DNA from: CAZQKE01 sp964593865
GTDB taxonomy: Bacteria; Chloroflexota; Anaerolineae; JAAYZQ01
NCBI GenBank assembly: GCA_964593865.1
Contig: CAZQKE010000049.1
Location: forward strand, 1-38,539
Direction of reading: 5' to 3'
DNA length: 38,539 nt
Position 1 is the stretch's first letter. Every line of letters begins with the position of its first letter. Of this stretch, positions 1 through 7,843 are shown one piece after another. A program made the position numbers and the translations under genes. The notes under the pieces were generated by a model, which saw nothing but the letters and a program-made list of their open reading frames with translations, did no database searches and was not told the DNA's origin.

Positions 1-444
1 GGCTTCCAAGCAGGCAAAAGTGCCCGCCCAAACTGCAATCTGGGTCAGAGCAAGGCCGGATAGAACTGCCAGTAGCTTAGATGTCATAATCTGAGAACGG
101 GTCACCGGTTTGGTCAGCAGAAAATCTGCCGTCCATTCCCGCTCCTCGACCGAGACCAGCCCGAAACCGTAATGGGCCGCCTGGACGGCCAGTAACACCT
201 GCAAGAAGGAATAGATGAAGCCGAAATACCCCAGCACGGTGGCCAGATTGACGCCCCCCATGCCAAAGGCGGTCACCAGTTCCCGTGGGAGGCGGGAGAT
301 CAGATCGTTCAGAAGCTCCGCCTCCTGAGAAAAGGAAGGGAAGAAGGAAGCATAGAGCAGGATCACGGCAACGGCGGCCGCCGACCAAATGATCACCGAG
401 CGCAAGTGCATCTTGAATTCAAACTTGAAAACCGTCGCGCTCAT
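1..444 (-). CDS. ABC-2 type transporter permease (truncated by window edge)
   Basis: Membrane subunit of an ABC exporter. Only the first 148 codons are inside the window and the C-terminus lies beyond base 1. The ATG at 444 is 8 bp after the ATPase stop, so the two are one operon. Visible features are a short cytoplasmic N-terminus, a first membrane segment at about residues 17-34, a second near 65-85 and the segment EEREWTADFLLTKPVTR. That kind of segment (an EE-R motif followed by LL..P..R) is characteristic of ABC-2 permeases of the NatB/YhaP kind, just before the next membrane helix. The substrate cannot be read from sequence; a role in drug, lipid or ion export is open. The family call is firm and the function is not. 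Confidence 0.85.
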   Translation of the reverse strand, partial: MSATVFKFEFKMHLRSVIIWSAAAVAVILLYASFFPSFSQEAELLNDLISRLPRELVTAFGMGGVNLATVLGYFGFIYSFLQVLLAVQAAHYGFGLVSVEEREWTADFLLTKPVTRSQIMTSKLLAVLSGLALTQIAVWAGTFACLEA

Positions 445-452
445 GGCCCCGT

Positions 453-1325
453 TCACTCGTAATAGTGCATAAAGATCTCTTCTAGGGTTGGCTCCTCAAT
501 GGTCACATCCAAAACCGTAAGCGATCCGAGCCGACGCAGGATGGCGTTGATGTCCCCTTTGAAGAAAAAGCGAACCTCGCCTTCACGATGTTCCACATTG
601 GTCACGCCGGGCAGATCAAACAGGGCAGGCTCTAGACCATCGGCGACTACGCGGACTTTTTTGTAGTTATCCTGCTGCAAAGTACGGATGTCCGAAACCT
701 CAATGAGCCGCCCTTCCTTGATGATGCCCACTCGGTTGCACAGACGTTGCACCTCGCTCAGGATGTGGGAAGAGAAAAAGACCGTTACTCCGCGCTCGTT
801 CTCCTCACGAATCAGATCAAAGAATGTCCGTTGCATAAGGGGGTCCAGACCGGCCGTCGGCTCATCAAGGAAAAGCAACTTGGGCCGATGCAACAGCCCC
901 TGGACGATCCCCACCTTCTTTTTGTTGCCGTAGGAAAGGTCCTCAATGCGACGTTGCAGGTCCAGCTCCATCCGCTCGGCCAGCTCATACATCCGCTCTT
1001 CATGATCGCCGGGGTAGAAGCTGGCCGAATACTTGAGCAGGTCAATGACCTTCATGCGATCGTAATAAAACACATCGGAGGGGAGATAACCGATCTCCCG
1101 CCGCAGCTCCGGCCCATATTTGATACAATCTTTGCCAAAGATCGTAGCGCTGCCGGCGGTGGGATAGATGAGGGCCAAAAGCAGGCGGATGGTCGTGGAT
1201 TTGCCCGCCCCGTTCGGCCCGATAAAGCCAAAGATCTCCCCTTCCTCAACCTGAAACGAGACATCAACGATGCCCCGCGCTTTGCCGTAATATTTGGTCA
1301 GGCGGTTGACCTCAATCACGCTCAT
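453..1325 (-). CDS. ABC transporter ATP-binding protein (exporter type)
   Basis: The 290-residue ATPase energises the ABC-2 permease encoded just downstream. Motifs in order are Walker A GPNGAGKST, a Q-loop-region segment IGYLPSDVFYY, a signature variant LSYGNKKK in place of LSGGQ, Walker B LLFLDEPTAGLD and the switch histidine in SSHILSEV. A C-terminal extension of about 80 residues follows, as in CcmA/NatA-type exporters. The reading frame stays open upstream to a TTG at 1427, but that stretch overlaps the cation-transporter gene in another frame. I chose the ATG at 1325 because homologous ATPases begin at this MSVIEV-type start and it leaves an 11 bp gap to the upstream gene. Specificity is unknown. 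Confidence 0.93.
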   Translation of the reverse strand: MSVIEVNRLTKYYGKARGIVDVSFQVEEGEIFGFIGPNGAGKSTTIRLLLALIYPTAGSATIFGKDCIKYGPELRREIGYLPSDVFYYDRMKVIDLLKYSASFYPGDHEERMYELAERMELDLQRRIEDLSYGNKKKVGIVQGLLHRPKLLFLDEPTAGLDPLMQRTFFDLIREENERGVTVFFSSHILSEVQRLCNRVGIIKEGRLIEVSDIRTLQQDNYKKVRVVADGLEPALFDLPGVTNVEHREGEVRFFFKGDINAILRRLGSLTVLDVTIEEPTLEEIFMHYYE

Positions 1326-1336
1326 AACGACAGCCC

Positions 1337-2122
1337 TCACAGACGGAGGATCCGGATCGCCCCTCGCATGACGATCACGAACACGATGCCGCCGACTACC
1401 AGGTCCGGGATCCCCGAATTGAACCAATACACCAGCACTCCGGCCAGGATCACGCCCAGGTTGATGATGACGTCGTTACTGGTAAAGATCATGGACGCCT
1501 GCATGTGGACTTCGCGGCTCCCGGAGCGTCGCAGCAGGTACAGGCTGGCGCCGTTGGCCAACAAGGCCAGCATAGAGACAACGATCATGATTCGGAAATC
1601 GGGCAGGGGTTCGTACCCCAAGAAGCGGCGGATCACCTCGGCCAAGCCGAGGAGGGCCAATGTGATCTGAAAATAGCCGCTGACCGTGGCCAGGGATTTT
1701 TTGCGGTGCTGGGCCGCTCCCACCGCCGCCAGGCTCAAGCCGTAGACGATGGCATCGGCCAGCATGTCCAGGCTATCGGCCACCAGCCCCATGGACCCTG
1801 ACAACACTCCATACACCGATTCAATGACAAAGAAGGCAAAGTTGATCAGCAGCACGGCCCACAACAGCCTGCGCTGTTCCGCTTCCTCTTCGTGGGGAAG
1901 CTCGGCAGTGGGCGCCGTCTCCAAAAGGCGGGAACCCAACCCCAGTTCCTCCAACGCCTGCTGAACGGCGGGCAGGTCCCCATCGTGGATGACGACCACC
2001 TCCCGCCGGGCCAGGTTGAATTGCAGCGCCCGGACCGCCGCTATCTCACCGAGTTTCATGCGCACCAGGTTCTCCTCGGCAGCGCAATCCATCTGGGCAA
2101 TTCTGAACAGCGTTCGTTCCAT
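1337..2122 (-). CDS. Cation diffusion facilitator-like transporter with N-terminal HMA-like domain
   Basis: A 261-residue membrane protein. Residues 1 to about 70 resemble a heavy-metal-associated fold (RIAQMDCAAEENLVRMKL), but the usual CxxC metal pair is reduced to a single cysteine. Residues from about 90 form the CDF transmembrane domain. Its first helices carry IESVYGVLSGSMGLVADSLD, with the S-D pair typical of CDF metal sites, and the fifth-helix counterpart reads SNDVIINLGVI. The usual cytoplasmic C-terminal CDF domain is absent, so this belongs to the short cation-transporter subgroup. It probably exports a divalent metal, but the ion cannot be named. It lies 53 bp after nrdR and 11 bp before the ABC ATPase, suggesting one transcription unit. 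The Shine-Dalgarno is weak. Confidence 0.85.
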   Translation of the reverse strand: MERTLFRIAQMDCAAEENLVRMKLGEIAAVRALQFNLARREVVVIHDGDLPAVQQALEELGLGSRLLETAPTAELPHEEEAEQRRLLWAVLLINFAFFVIESVYGVLSGSMGLVADSLDMLADAIVYGLSLAAVGAAQHRKKSLATVSGYFQITLALLGLAEVIRRFLGYEPLPDFRIMIVVSMLALLANGASLYLLRRSGSREVHMQASMIFTSNDVIINLGVILAGVLVYWFNSGIPDLVVGGIVFVIVMRGAIRILRL

Positions 2123-2175
2123 CGGGGGACTCTATCTTCAACGTGCCGAACGGCCGATCTCCCCGCCACCACCTG

Positions 2176-2667
2176 TCAGATCCCCAGCTTCATCTGCTGC
2201 TTGAGGATCTCCTCCCGCCGCCGCCGCTCGATCAGGTTTTTGATCTCCTCCGAAAGGTCCTCCACATCGGCAAACTGGCGGTAAATGGTCGCAAAGCGGA
2301 TATAGGCCACTTCATCCAGGCGACGTAAATTCTGCATCACCATCTCGCCGATCTCCTGGCTGGTGACTTCGCGGCTGCCGCGGTGGTACAACTCGCTTTC
2401 AATGCCGCTCACCAGCTCCTCTATGGCATCGGTGGAGATGGGTCGTTTGCCGCAGGCGATCTGCACGCCGTGCAAAATTTTGTTGCGGTCAAAGGGTTCG
2501 CGCCGCCCATCCTGTTTGATCACCATCAAACGCAAGGGCGCAACCCGCTCATAGGTGGTGAACCGCCGACCGCAATCCAGGCACTCACGGCGACGACGAA
2601 TGCCCTCTTCGGCACTGCGGGTATCCACCACCCGCGAGCGGGTTGAAGCGCAAAAGGGACATTTCAT
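2176..2667 (-). CDS. nrdR: Transcriptional repressor NrdR
   Basis: NrdR senses dATP/ATP through an ATP-cone and represses ribonucleotide reductase genes by binding paired NrdR boxes. This 163-residue protein has the expected order: a zinc ribbon with C3/C6 and C29/C32 (MKCPFC, then ECLDCGRRFTTYER), then an ATP-cone beginning VIKQDGRREPFDRNKI at about residue 49, and a charged C-terminal helix. The length is normal for the family. The frame is open further upstream, but the ATG at 2667 gives the canonical MKCPFC start. It is the first gene of a probable nrdR-CDF-ABC unit. No nrd reductase gene is in the window. Confidence 0.96.
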   Translation of the reverse strand: MKCPFCASTRSRVVDTRSAEEGIRRRRECLDCGRRFTTYERVAPLRLMVIKQDGRREPFDRNKILHGVQIACGKRPISTDAIEELVSGIESELYHRGSREVTSQEIGEMVMQNLRRLDEVAYIRFATIYRQFADVEDLSEEIKNLIERRRREEILKQQMKLGI

Positions 2668-2684
2668 CTTCGTTCTCCACTGTG

Positions 2685-2729
2685 ATACTATATCTCGTGG
2701 TGAAGTGCTGCCCATTCCACAATCTGTGG
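2685..2729 (-). promoter_or_regulatory. Possible operator region between nrdR promoter and gene
   Basis: A perfect 5-3-5 palindrome, CCACA-ATC-TGTGG, lies at 2717-2729, just downstream of the expected transcription start. A second stretch at 2685-2700 (ATACTATATCTCGTGG) matches about 12 of 16 positions of the published NrdR-box pattern. The centres are about 30 bp apart, close to the spacing of paired NrdR boxes, but the palindrome itself fits that consensus poorly. Autoregulation is therefore only a possibility. Confidence 0.3.
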
Positions 2730-2741
2730 TAGACGAGGAAT

Positions 2742-2770
2742 ACTATACCACAAACACAGGCAGAAGGCAA
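2742..2770 (-). promoter_or_regulatory. Promoter of nrdR
   Basis: On the minus strand there is a -35 TTGCCT (2765-2770), a 17 bp spacer and a -10 TATAGT (2742-2747). The -10 is immediately preceded by TGTGG, an extended -10 of the TRTGN kind. The transcript would start near 2735, about 70 nt before the ATG. Confidence 0.7.
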
Positions 2771-2897
2771 GGGGCCAAAGGTTGGATCGGTCGGAAGGGG
2801 CAACCGTTAACCTTGACAGAAAATAAGGAGTTGCGCCCCCGGAGGGTCCTTGCCCCGGCTTGGATCACAGAGACCGAGGGGCCGTGCGCATCCGCGC

Positions 2898-3638
2898 TCA
2901 ATGTGCGGGCGGTCTGCGATTTTCCGGCCCGCCCGGCGTTCTCCCGCCAACGCCGGGGCCTTTGCGGGCCTCGGCCAGATCGTAGCTCACCTGCCAGCGA
3001 TAAACCTCTATCCCGACCAAACCCAGGCGGGCCAACTCCGCCTCAAAACGGGGCCGGGGGAAGGCCCGTCCCGGCAAAAGGGATGCCTCCGCTCCCACTC
3101 GGTTCGTCACTAGCAAAAAGCCCCCCGGCCTCAGAACCCGCACCATCTCGGCCAGAGCCTCCGAGGGGCGAGGCAAGAACTCCAACGATTCCAAGCAGGT
3201 TACGGCGTCAAAGGAGCCGTCGGCAAAGGGCAGCCGGGCAGCATCCTGCCGCACCAGACAAACCTGCTCCTTCCAGGGGCGCAACTTGGCTTGCGCCTGC
3301 CGCAGCATCCCCCTGGAGAGGTCCAAGCCGACAATGTGACCGCCGAAGCCGACCTGCAACAAGGCCAGGGGCAACCGCCCCGTCCCCGTCGCTACATCCA
3401 ACACCACAGGGTGGGCCACACCCTGCAACCCGTGCAACACCGGCCCGGCAACATACCGACGCTCGTCCTCCGGCCGAAAACCCTTGACGGCGTCATAGCG
3501 ACCTGCCGCCAGGTCATAGGTCCAGGCCACCACCTTCGGCCCCAAGTAAGCCCCTTCGGCGACAATGAACAGCCAATAAAGCAAGGCGATCAACGCCATC
3601 GCACCCAGGAGCAAGGCGACCAGCCACAAGCCGATCAT
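2898..3638 (-). CDS. Membrane-anchored class I SAM-dependent methyltransferase
   Basis: A 246-residue protein with one hydrophobic N-terminal helix (about residues 2-24) followed by a Methyltransf_11-type Rossmann domain. Motif I is VVLDVATGTGRLPLALL, the motif II acidic strand is IVGLDLSRGML, and the motif IV region is DAARLPFADGSFDAVTCLES. It ends with the usual VRVLRPGGFLLVTNR strand. The frame is open much further upstream, but that part overlaps the membrane-protein gene. The ATG at 3638 shares an ATGA overlap with that gene's stop, which indicates translational coupling. The substrate is unknown. The membrane anchor would fit a lipid, quinone or envelope substrate, but that is inference. 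Confidence 0.88.
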   Translation of the reverse strand: MIGLWLVALLLGAMALIALLYWLFIVAEGAYLGPKVVAWTYDLAAGRYDAVKGFRPEDERRYVAGPVLHGLQGVAHPVVLDVATGTGRLPLALLQVGFGGHIVGLDLSRGMLRQAQAKLRPWKEQVCLVRQDAARLPFADGSFDAVTCLESLEFLPRPSEALAEMVRVLRPGGFLLVTNRVGAEASLLPGRAFPRPRFEAELARLGLVGIEVYRWQVSYDLAEARKGPGVGGRTPGGPENRRPPAH

Positions 3639-4552
3639 GGGACCACCCAAGCTGCCAGGGCCATAGACGCCATCAACCAGGGCCATATCCGGCGCGCGAC
3701 TACCGCCCGTTCCCCTCCTGCCTGCAGCGTCAGCTGAAAAGCCCCCTGCCCCAACACCAACAACCCCACCGCAGCGGCCGCCACAGGCCGCTGCAGAACC
3801 ACCAACAGCACCGCCGCAAGCACCTGTCCGGCGTTCAACAGCGCCACACCACCCCGCAACCCCCGCTCCAGACGCAAACTCCCCCACACGGCCAGGGCAA
3901 AGGCCGGGGCCAACATCAGCGGCAACCCGCTCGGCGGCGCAAAGGCCAGATGTCCCGCCCACCAACCGAGGACGGTCAGGACAAACGCCTCTCCTGCCAG
4001 GGGCGCGCGCCCCCGACAACGCCAAAGCAGCCCCAAGCCGATCACCGCCGCCAGGATGGCCTGAAGGAGCCTGAACCGCGCCGGGAGGAAAAGGCTCAGC
4101 AAGCGGGTCAGGAGCAACGCCCCCAACAGCCCCAAAAGCGACGCCCCCGCTTCCGGCCAGAGGGTCTCACGACACCAACCCAAAAAGCGGCTCAGCCAAC
4201 GGTGCAACCGCCCGCCCGGTGAGCGGGGGTGGGTATAGGGCAAGGCCACGACCGAGGCAGGGTGTTCCGGCGGCCAGCCCCGGCCCAGCAGCCGGAACCA
4301 GTCGGTCCCCACGGCCAAGCTCCACAGGCTCCCCCAGGCTACCTCGCTCAAGAACCAAACAAGGCCCAGGGTCAGCAGGTCGCTTTTTTGCCATTGAAAA
4401 CGATGGGAAGCCACCACACCGCACAGAACCGCCCACGTCCCCAGTAAACCCCAAAAGGGACGGGAAACATGGCCGAGCAAACCTACCGAACGCCCGGAAA
4501 TCAACGATGCTTGGCCCCAAAACGGCCTCTGTTGGGGGTCACGCTCATCCAT
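3635..4552 (-). CDS. Hypothetical multi-pass membrane protein
   Basis: A 305-residue protein I do not recognise. It begins with a hydrophilic stretch (MDERDPQQRPFWGQ) and then has several strongly hydrophobic, Leu/Ala/Gly-rich segments, roughly eight helices, with Trp-rich loops and no catalytic motif I can see. A GTG eight codons upstream (4576) is in frame, but the -10 box lies between it and the ATG, so the ATG at 4552 is the likely start. The gene overlaps the downstream methyltransferase by 4 bp, so the pair probably acts on or in the membrane together. Confidence 0.75.
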   Translation of the reverse strand: MDERDPQQRPFWGQASLISGRSVGLLGHVSRPFWGLLGTWAVLCGVVASHRFQWQKSDLLTLGLVWFLSEVAWGSLWSLAVGTDWFRLLGRGWPPEHPASVVALPYTHPRSPGGRLHRWLSRFLGWCRETLWPEAGASLLGLLGALLLTRLLSLFLPARFRLLQAILAAVIGLGLLWRCRGRAPLAGEAFVLTVLGWWAGHLAFAPPSGLPLMLAPAFALAVWGSLRLERGLRGGVALLNAGQVLAAVLLVVLQRPVAAAAVGLLVLGQGAFQLTLQAGGERAVVARRIWPWLMASMALAAWVVP

Positions 4553-4558
4553 GGGGAC

Positions 4559-4564
4559 ATTATA
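4559..4564 (-). promoter_or_regulatory. -10 box giving a probable leaderless mRNA
   Basis: On the minus strand TATAAT (4559-4564), preceded by TGTGG, ends only 6 nt before the ATG at 4552. Transcription would therefore begin at or next to the start codon, leaving no room for a Shine-Dalgarno. The hexamer 17 bp upstream, TTCCAG, is a weak -35, so the extended -10 probably carries the promoter. Confidence 0.65.
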
Positions 4565-4614
4565 CCACAACTCCACCCCGTCTGGAAGTTAACGCGATCC
4601 CGGTTCCGGGGCCT

Positions 4615-5718
4615 TCAACGGCGCACCTGGTCGGGACCTGTGTTCGGCTCACCGAAGGGGGGCAATAGGCTCAACGCCGTCGGATAAAGGGCCAGCGTCA
4701 CCGTCTCGCCGGGGGCAGGGGGAGGGGCGCCGACGGCGGGCAGCTCAAAGGTCAGTTCGGGGCCGGAGGGAGGGGCCACGGTCAGGCGATAGCGGCTCCC
4801 CCGGAAGGAGCAGCGGCGCACGGTAGCCTCCAGGGCGATCTCATCGGCGCGGGGCAGCCCGGCGGGCAGGTGGGCCGCTTCGGGCCGCAGGAGAAGGGTG
4901 ACCTCCCGACCGACGGCGACCGCTCTTTCGCCCGGCAGTGCCACAGGGCCGAAGGGCGTCTCCAGGCGCACCGGGTTCAGGGCGATGACGCGGGCGGGGA
5001 CCAGGTTGGTCAGCCCCAGGAAGCGGGCCACCCAGGCCGACGCCGGGCGGCCATAGACCGCCTGGGGCGTTCCCTCCTGGACGATGCGCCCCCGACGCAT
5101 CAGGATCACCCGGTCGGCCAGGGCAAACGCCTCCTGCTGATCGTGGGTGACATAGATGGCCGTCACCCCCACTTCGTTGAGAATGCGCCGCAACTCGCCC
5201 AGCAGCTCCTCGCGCAGGGCACGGTCCAGAGAACCCAGCGGCTCGTCGAGCATCAGCAAGCGCGGGCCGGGGGCCAGGCTGCGGGCCAACGCTACCCGCT
5301 GCTGCTCCCCGCCCGAAAGGTCGTAGACGCGGCGGCGTTCATAGCCGCGCAGCCCCACCAGGTCCAGCATCTCGGCGACGCGGGCGGCCACCTGCGCCCG
5401 CGATAGCCCTTGCATCCGCAGGCCAAAGGCCACGTTGCCCGCCACGTCCTTGTGGGGGAAAAGGGCGTAATCCTGGAACATCAGCCCAAAGCCCCGGCGG
5501 TGGACCGGCACATCGGCCAGGGAGCGGCCTGCAAACAGCACCCGGCCCTCGTCGGCCTCCTCCAACCCGGCGATGATGCGCAGCGTTGTCGTCTTGCCGC
5601 AACCGCTCGGCCCCAAAAGGCAAACGATCTCGCCCGCCGCCACGCCAAAGGAGACCGCCTGCAAGACCGGCTCTCCCCCGAATGCCTTTGAAACGTTGAT
5701 CACTTCCAACAAGGCCAT
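4615..5718 (-). CDS. ABC importer ATP-binding protein, ThiQ/FbpC/PotA-like
   Basis: A 367-residue importer ATPase. Motifs in order are Walker A GPSGCGKTT (about residue 37), Q-loop LMFQDYALFP, signature LSGGEQQRVALARSL, Walker B LLMLDEPLGSLD and switch region YVTHDQQEAFALADRV. After about residue 240 comes a TOBE-type regulatory domain (LLLRPEAA, and a final segment on beta strands). This arrangement is the MalK/CysA/FbpC class. It sits 24 bp downstream of the fused permease and completes its transporter. Ferric iron, thiamine, spermidine or an anion are all possible substrates; the TOBE domain favours the FbpC/PotA/CysA group, since ThiQ usually lacks it. Confidence 0.93.
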   Translation of the reverse strand: MALLEVINVSKAFGGEPVLQAVSFGVAAGEIVCLLGPSGCGKTTTLRIIAGLEEADEGRVLFAGRSLADVPVHRRGFGLMFQDYALFPHKDVAGNVAFGLRMQGLSRAQVAARVAEMLDLVGLRGYERRRVYDLSGGEQQRVALARSLAPGPRLLMLDEPLGSLDRALREELLGELRRILNEVGVTAIYVTHDQQEAFALADRVILMRRGRIVQEGTPQAVYGRPASAWVARFLGLTNLVPARVIALNPVRLETPFGPVALPGERAVAVGREVTLLLRPEAAHLPAGLPRADEIALEATVRRCSFRGSRYRLTVAPPSGPELTFELPAVGAPPPAPGETVTLALYPTALSLLPPFGEPNTGPDQVRR

Positions 5719-5742
5719 GTTGCCCGATCCCCCAACGGACGA

Positions 5743-7458
5743 TCAGAACTCGCCCACGCGGAACCGCTCGATCAGGACGAAACTGACGATGCAGACCAGC
5801 ATCAACAGGGTGCTCATGGCCAACCCCTGCCCCTGGTTGAGCACCCCTTGCGCCCCCAGCAGCCGGTAGATGACCACCGGCATCGTCGGCAGGTTGGGCC
5901 GGGCGAGGAGCAGCGTCGCCCCAAACTCACCGATGCTGACGGTGAAGGCAAAGACGGCCCCCACGACCAGGGCCGGGCCGATGATGGGCAGGTCAATTTC
6001 GGCCAAAAGGCGGGCCGGGGATGCGCCCAGGATGCGGGCCGCCTCCCGCCAGTGGGGGTTCATCCCCCGCAGGGCGGGCAGCAGGCTGCGGACCACAAAG
6101 GGAAAGGCGATGAGGGTGTGGGCCAGGGGCAGCAGCCAGGGCGAAGCCCGCAGGTCCAGGGGAGGGCGGTCCAGGGCGACGATGTAGCCCAGTCCCAGCG
6201 TCACCGCCGATGTGCCCAGGGGCAGCATGAACAGGGGGTCGGCCCAACGGCGCAGGGGACCGGGCGGCCCGGTCAGCAGGTAGGCCGCCGCCAGGCCGAT
6301 GAGCAGGGAAAGGAGCACGGCTCCCCCGGCGATGAGCAACGAGTTGCCGATGGCGACGGCAGGCGGCACGTAAAAGAAGGATTGGGTCGGGTTGGTGAAA
6401 AGGGCGCGGTAGTAGCGCAGCGTCCACCCCCCGCCCAGGGTGAAGGAGCGGAGCACCAGGGCCGCCAAAGGGGCCAGCAGCAGGAGCAGCAATCCGCCCA
6501 CCCCGCCCCAAAGGAGCAACTTGCTCCCCCAGGTCGCCGGTCGCCGCCGGGTCGCCGCCGCAGGCCGCAGGTCCAGGGGCACGGCGGAGCGGGCTTGCAG
6601 GCGGGTGTAGAGGGCCATCACGACAAAGGTGAACCCCATCTGCACCAGGGAGAGGGCCGCGGCCAGGGGCAGGTTGAAAAGAGAGACGGCCTGGTAATAG
6701 ATCTCAACCTCCAGGGTGGCCCAGCGCGGCCCGCCCAGCACCAGGATCACACCGAAACTGGTGAAACAGAACAAAAAGATGAGCAAAGCGGCGGCGACGA
6801 TGGCCGGCGTCAGGAGGGGCAGCGTCACCAGGCGGAAGGTGCGCCGCCGGTCCGCCCCCAGCACCCGCGCCGCCTCCTCAAGGCGGGGGTTCAGGTGGGA
6901 CCAAAAGCCGCCCACCATGCGGACGACGATGGAAGCGTTGTAGAACACGTGGGCTATCAGCACCAGGGCCAGGGTGTGTTGCAGGCGGATGGGCGGCGCG
7001 TCCAGGCCCAGGAGGGCTACGAGCCACTCGTTCAGATAGCCGCCCGGCCCGACCAGGGCCTGGAAGGCGGCGGCGACGACCATGGTCGGCAGGACGAAGG
7101 GAATGGTCGTCAAGGCCTGCAGCAGGGACCTGGCCCGGAATTCATAGTGGGCAAAGGCGTAGGCGGCAGGCATCCCCACCAGGAGGGTCAGGAAGGTGGA
7201 GAGGGCCGCCTGACCGGTGGTAAAGGCCAACAGACGGACATAGTAGGGATCGCGCCACAGGGCGGCAAAGGGGGAAAGGTCCAACCGGCCCTGGGGAGCC
7301 AGGCTGAGGCGCAGGATCTCGGCCAGGGGGTAAAAGAAAAAGAGGAGCAAAAAACCCAAAGGCAGCAGATAGACAACCGAGGGACCGACGTCCAGGAGGA
7401 CGCGGATCAGGCCGGGATGGCCTCCGGCAGGCTTGGGCTTCGGGGGATTGAACCGCAC
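5743..7458 (-). CDS. ABC importer permease, two fused permease domains (ThiP/FbpB-like)
   Basis: A 571-residue protein with two binding-protein-dependent permease domains in tandem, each of about six helices. The EAA-loop copies are EEAARVLGADRRRTFRLVTLPLL (first half, shown here as two words: EEAARVLGAD and FRLVTLPLL) and REAARILGASPARLLAEIDLPII (REAARILGAS and LAEIDLPII). They contact the ATPase encoded immediately downstream. The start is GTG at 7458, with a strong GGAGGTG Shine-Dalgarno seven bases upstream. Fused double permeases occur in FbpB and ThiP systems, so iron or thiamine import is the natural guess. No periplasmic binding protein gene lies next to it, although one would be expected upstream. 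Confidence 0.92.
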   Translation of the reverse strand: MRFNPPKPKPAGGHPGLIRVLLDVGPSVVYLLPLGFLLLFFFYPLAEILRLSLAPQGRLDLSPFAALWRDPYYVRLLAFTTGQAALSTFLTLLVGMPAAYAFAHYEFRARSLLQALTTIPFVLPTMVVAAAFQALVGPGGYLNEWLVALLGLDAPPIRLQHTLALVLIAHVFYNASIVVRMVGGFWSHLNPRLEEAARVLGADRRRTFRLVTLPLLTPAIVAAALLIFLFCFTSFGVILVLGGPRWATLEVEIYYQAVSLFNLPLAAALSLVQMGFTFVVMALYTRLQARSAVPLDLRPAAATRRRPATWGSKLLLWGGVGGLLLLLLAPLAALVLRSFTLGGGWTLRYYRALFTNPTQSFFYVPPAVAIGNSLLIAGGAVLLSLLIGLAAAYLLTGPPGPLRRWADPLFMLPLGTSAVTLGLGYIVALDRPPLDLRASPWLLPLAHTLIAFPFVVRSLLPALRGMNPHWREAARILGASPARLLAEIDLPIIGPALVVGAVFAFTVSIGEFGATLLLARPNLPTMPVVIYRLLGAQGVLNQGQGLAMSTLLMLVCIVSFVLIERFRVGEF

Positions 7459-7726
7459 GCGCGTTCACCTCCTGGGCAAAATGGCCCGCAGTTCCTCCGA
7501 CCGGGCAATCCGCTCCGGCATCGTCGCAGCCACAACCAAGACGCAACAGAACCTTCATAGGGGACGATGACCGCCCGGAGCGCATTGCAGGAGCAGACGA
7601 CCACCGGCCCCCAAAACACCATACCTGCCGTGCACCCGGTACACCCACCGTCGCAGACCGGTAGATTGAATGCAAGTGGTCATCGGCCCCTCCCCCGTAG
7701 CGCAACTTCTGACCGGAGCCATTGTA
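7459..7726 (-). other. Long leader of the ABC importer operon, with a small ORF
   Basis: About 255 nt separate the likely transcription start (near 7714) from the GTG of the permease. I see no THI box, so a TPP riboswitch is not supported. The leader holds a 42-codon ORF at 7683-7555 with a good purine-rich Shine-Dalgarno (GGGGGAGGGG) three bases before its ATG. Its product resembles nothing I know. The stop of this ORF overlaps another ATG by ATGA, but that second frame only shadows the permease. The leader may be a regulatory RNA or the scar of a lost binding-protein gene. Confidence 0.3.
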
Positions 7727-7749
7727 GCACAGGTCTCATCCTTTGTCCA
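7721..7749 (-). promoter_or_regulatory. Promoter of the ABC importer operon
   Basis: On the minus strand there is a -35 TGGACA (7744-7749), a 17 bp spacer and a -10 TACAAT (7721-7726) preceded by TGTGC, an extended -10. It points away from the S9 peptidase promoter. Confidence 0.65.
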
Positions 7750-7782
7750 ACAAAGGACCACAAAGACGGCAGGCCGGTGCTT

Positions 7783-7811
7783 TTGACAAATCGCGGGAGA
7801 TGGGGTATAGT
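7783..7811 (+). promoter_or_regulatory. Consensus sigma-70 promoter of the S9 peptidase gene
   Basis: TTGACA (7783-7788), 17 bp, TATAGT (7806-7811). Both boxes are close to perfect and the spacing is ideal. The transcript would start near 7818, about 26 nt before the ATG, leaving room for the AGGAGG ribosome-binding site. Confidence 0.85.
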
Positions 7812-7843
7812 CCCCCCGTGAGACCCAAAGCCGAGGAGGCTCA

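Noticed and set aside
2813..2818. TTGACA at about 2813 as a plus-strand promoter
   Set aside because: No -10 follows at a suitable distance, and no plus-strand gene lies downstream.
2555..3487. Plus-strand frame of 310 codons across the nrdR / methyltransferase region
   Set aside because: Low-complexity Pro/Arg/Ala composition, antisense to two well-supported genes, and no domain.
7142..7705. Minus-strand 187-codon frame overlapping the permease start
   Set aside because: Its second half is a shadow of the fused permease in another frame, and the first half matches nothing. Only the small ORF at 7683-7555 has a convincing Shine-Dalgarno, and even that is kept as tentative.
7459..7726. TPP riboswitch upstream of the ThiP-like permease
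   Set aside because: The conserved THI-box words (a CTGAGA-type loop and the CTGATCTGG-type segment) are not present on the minus strand.
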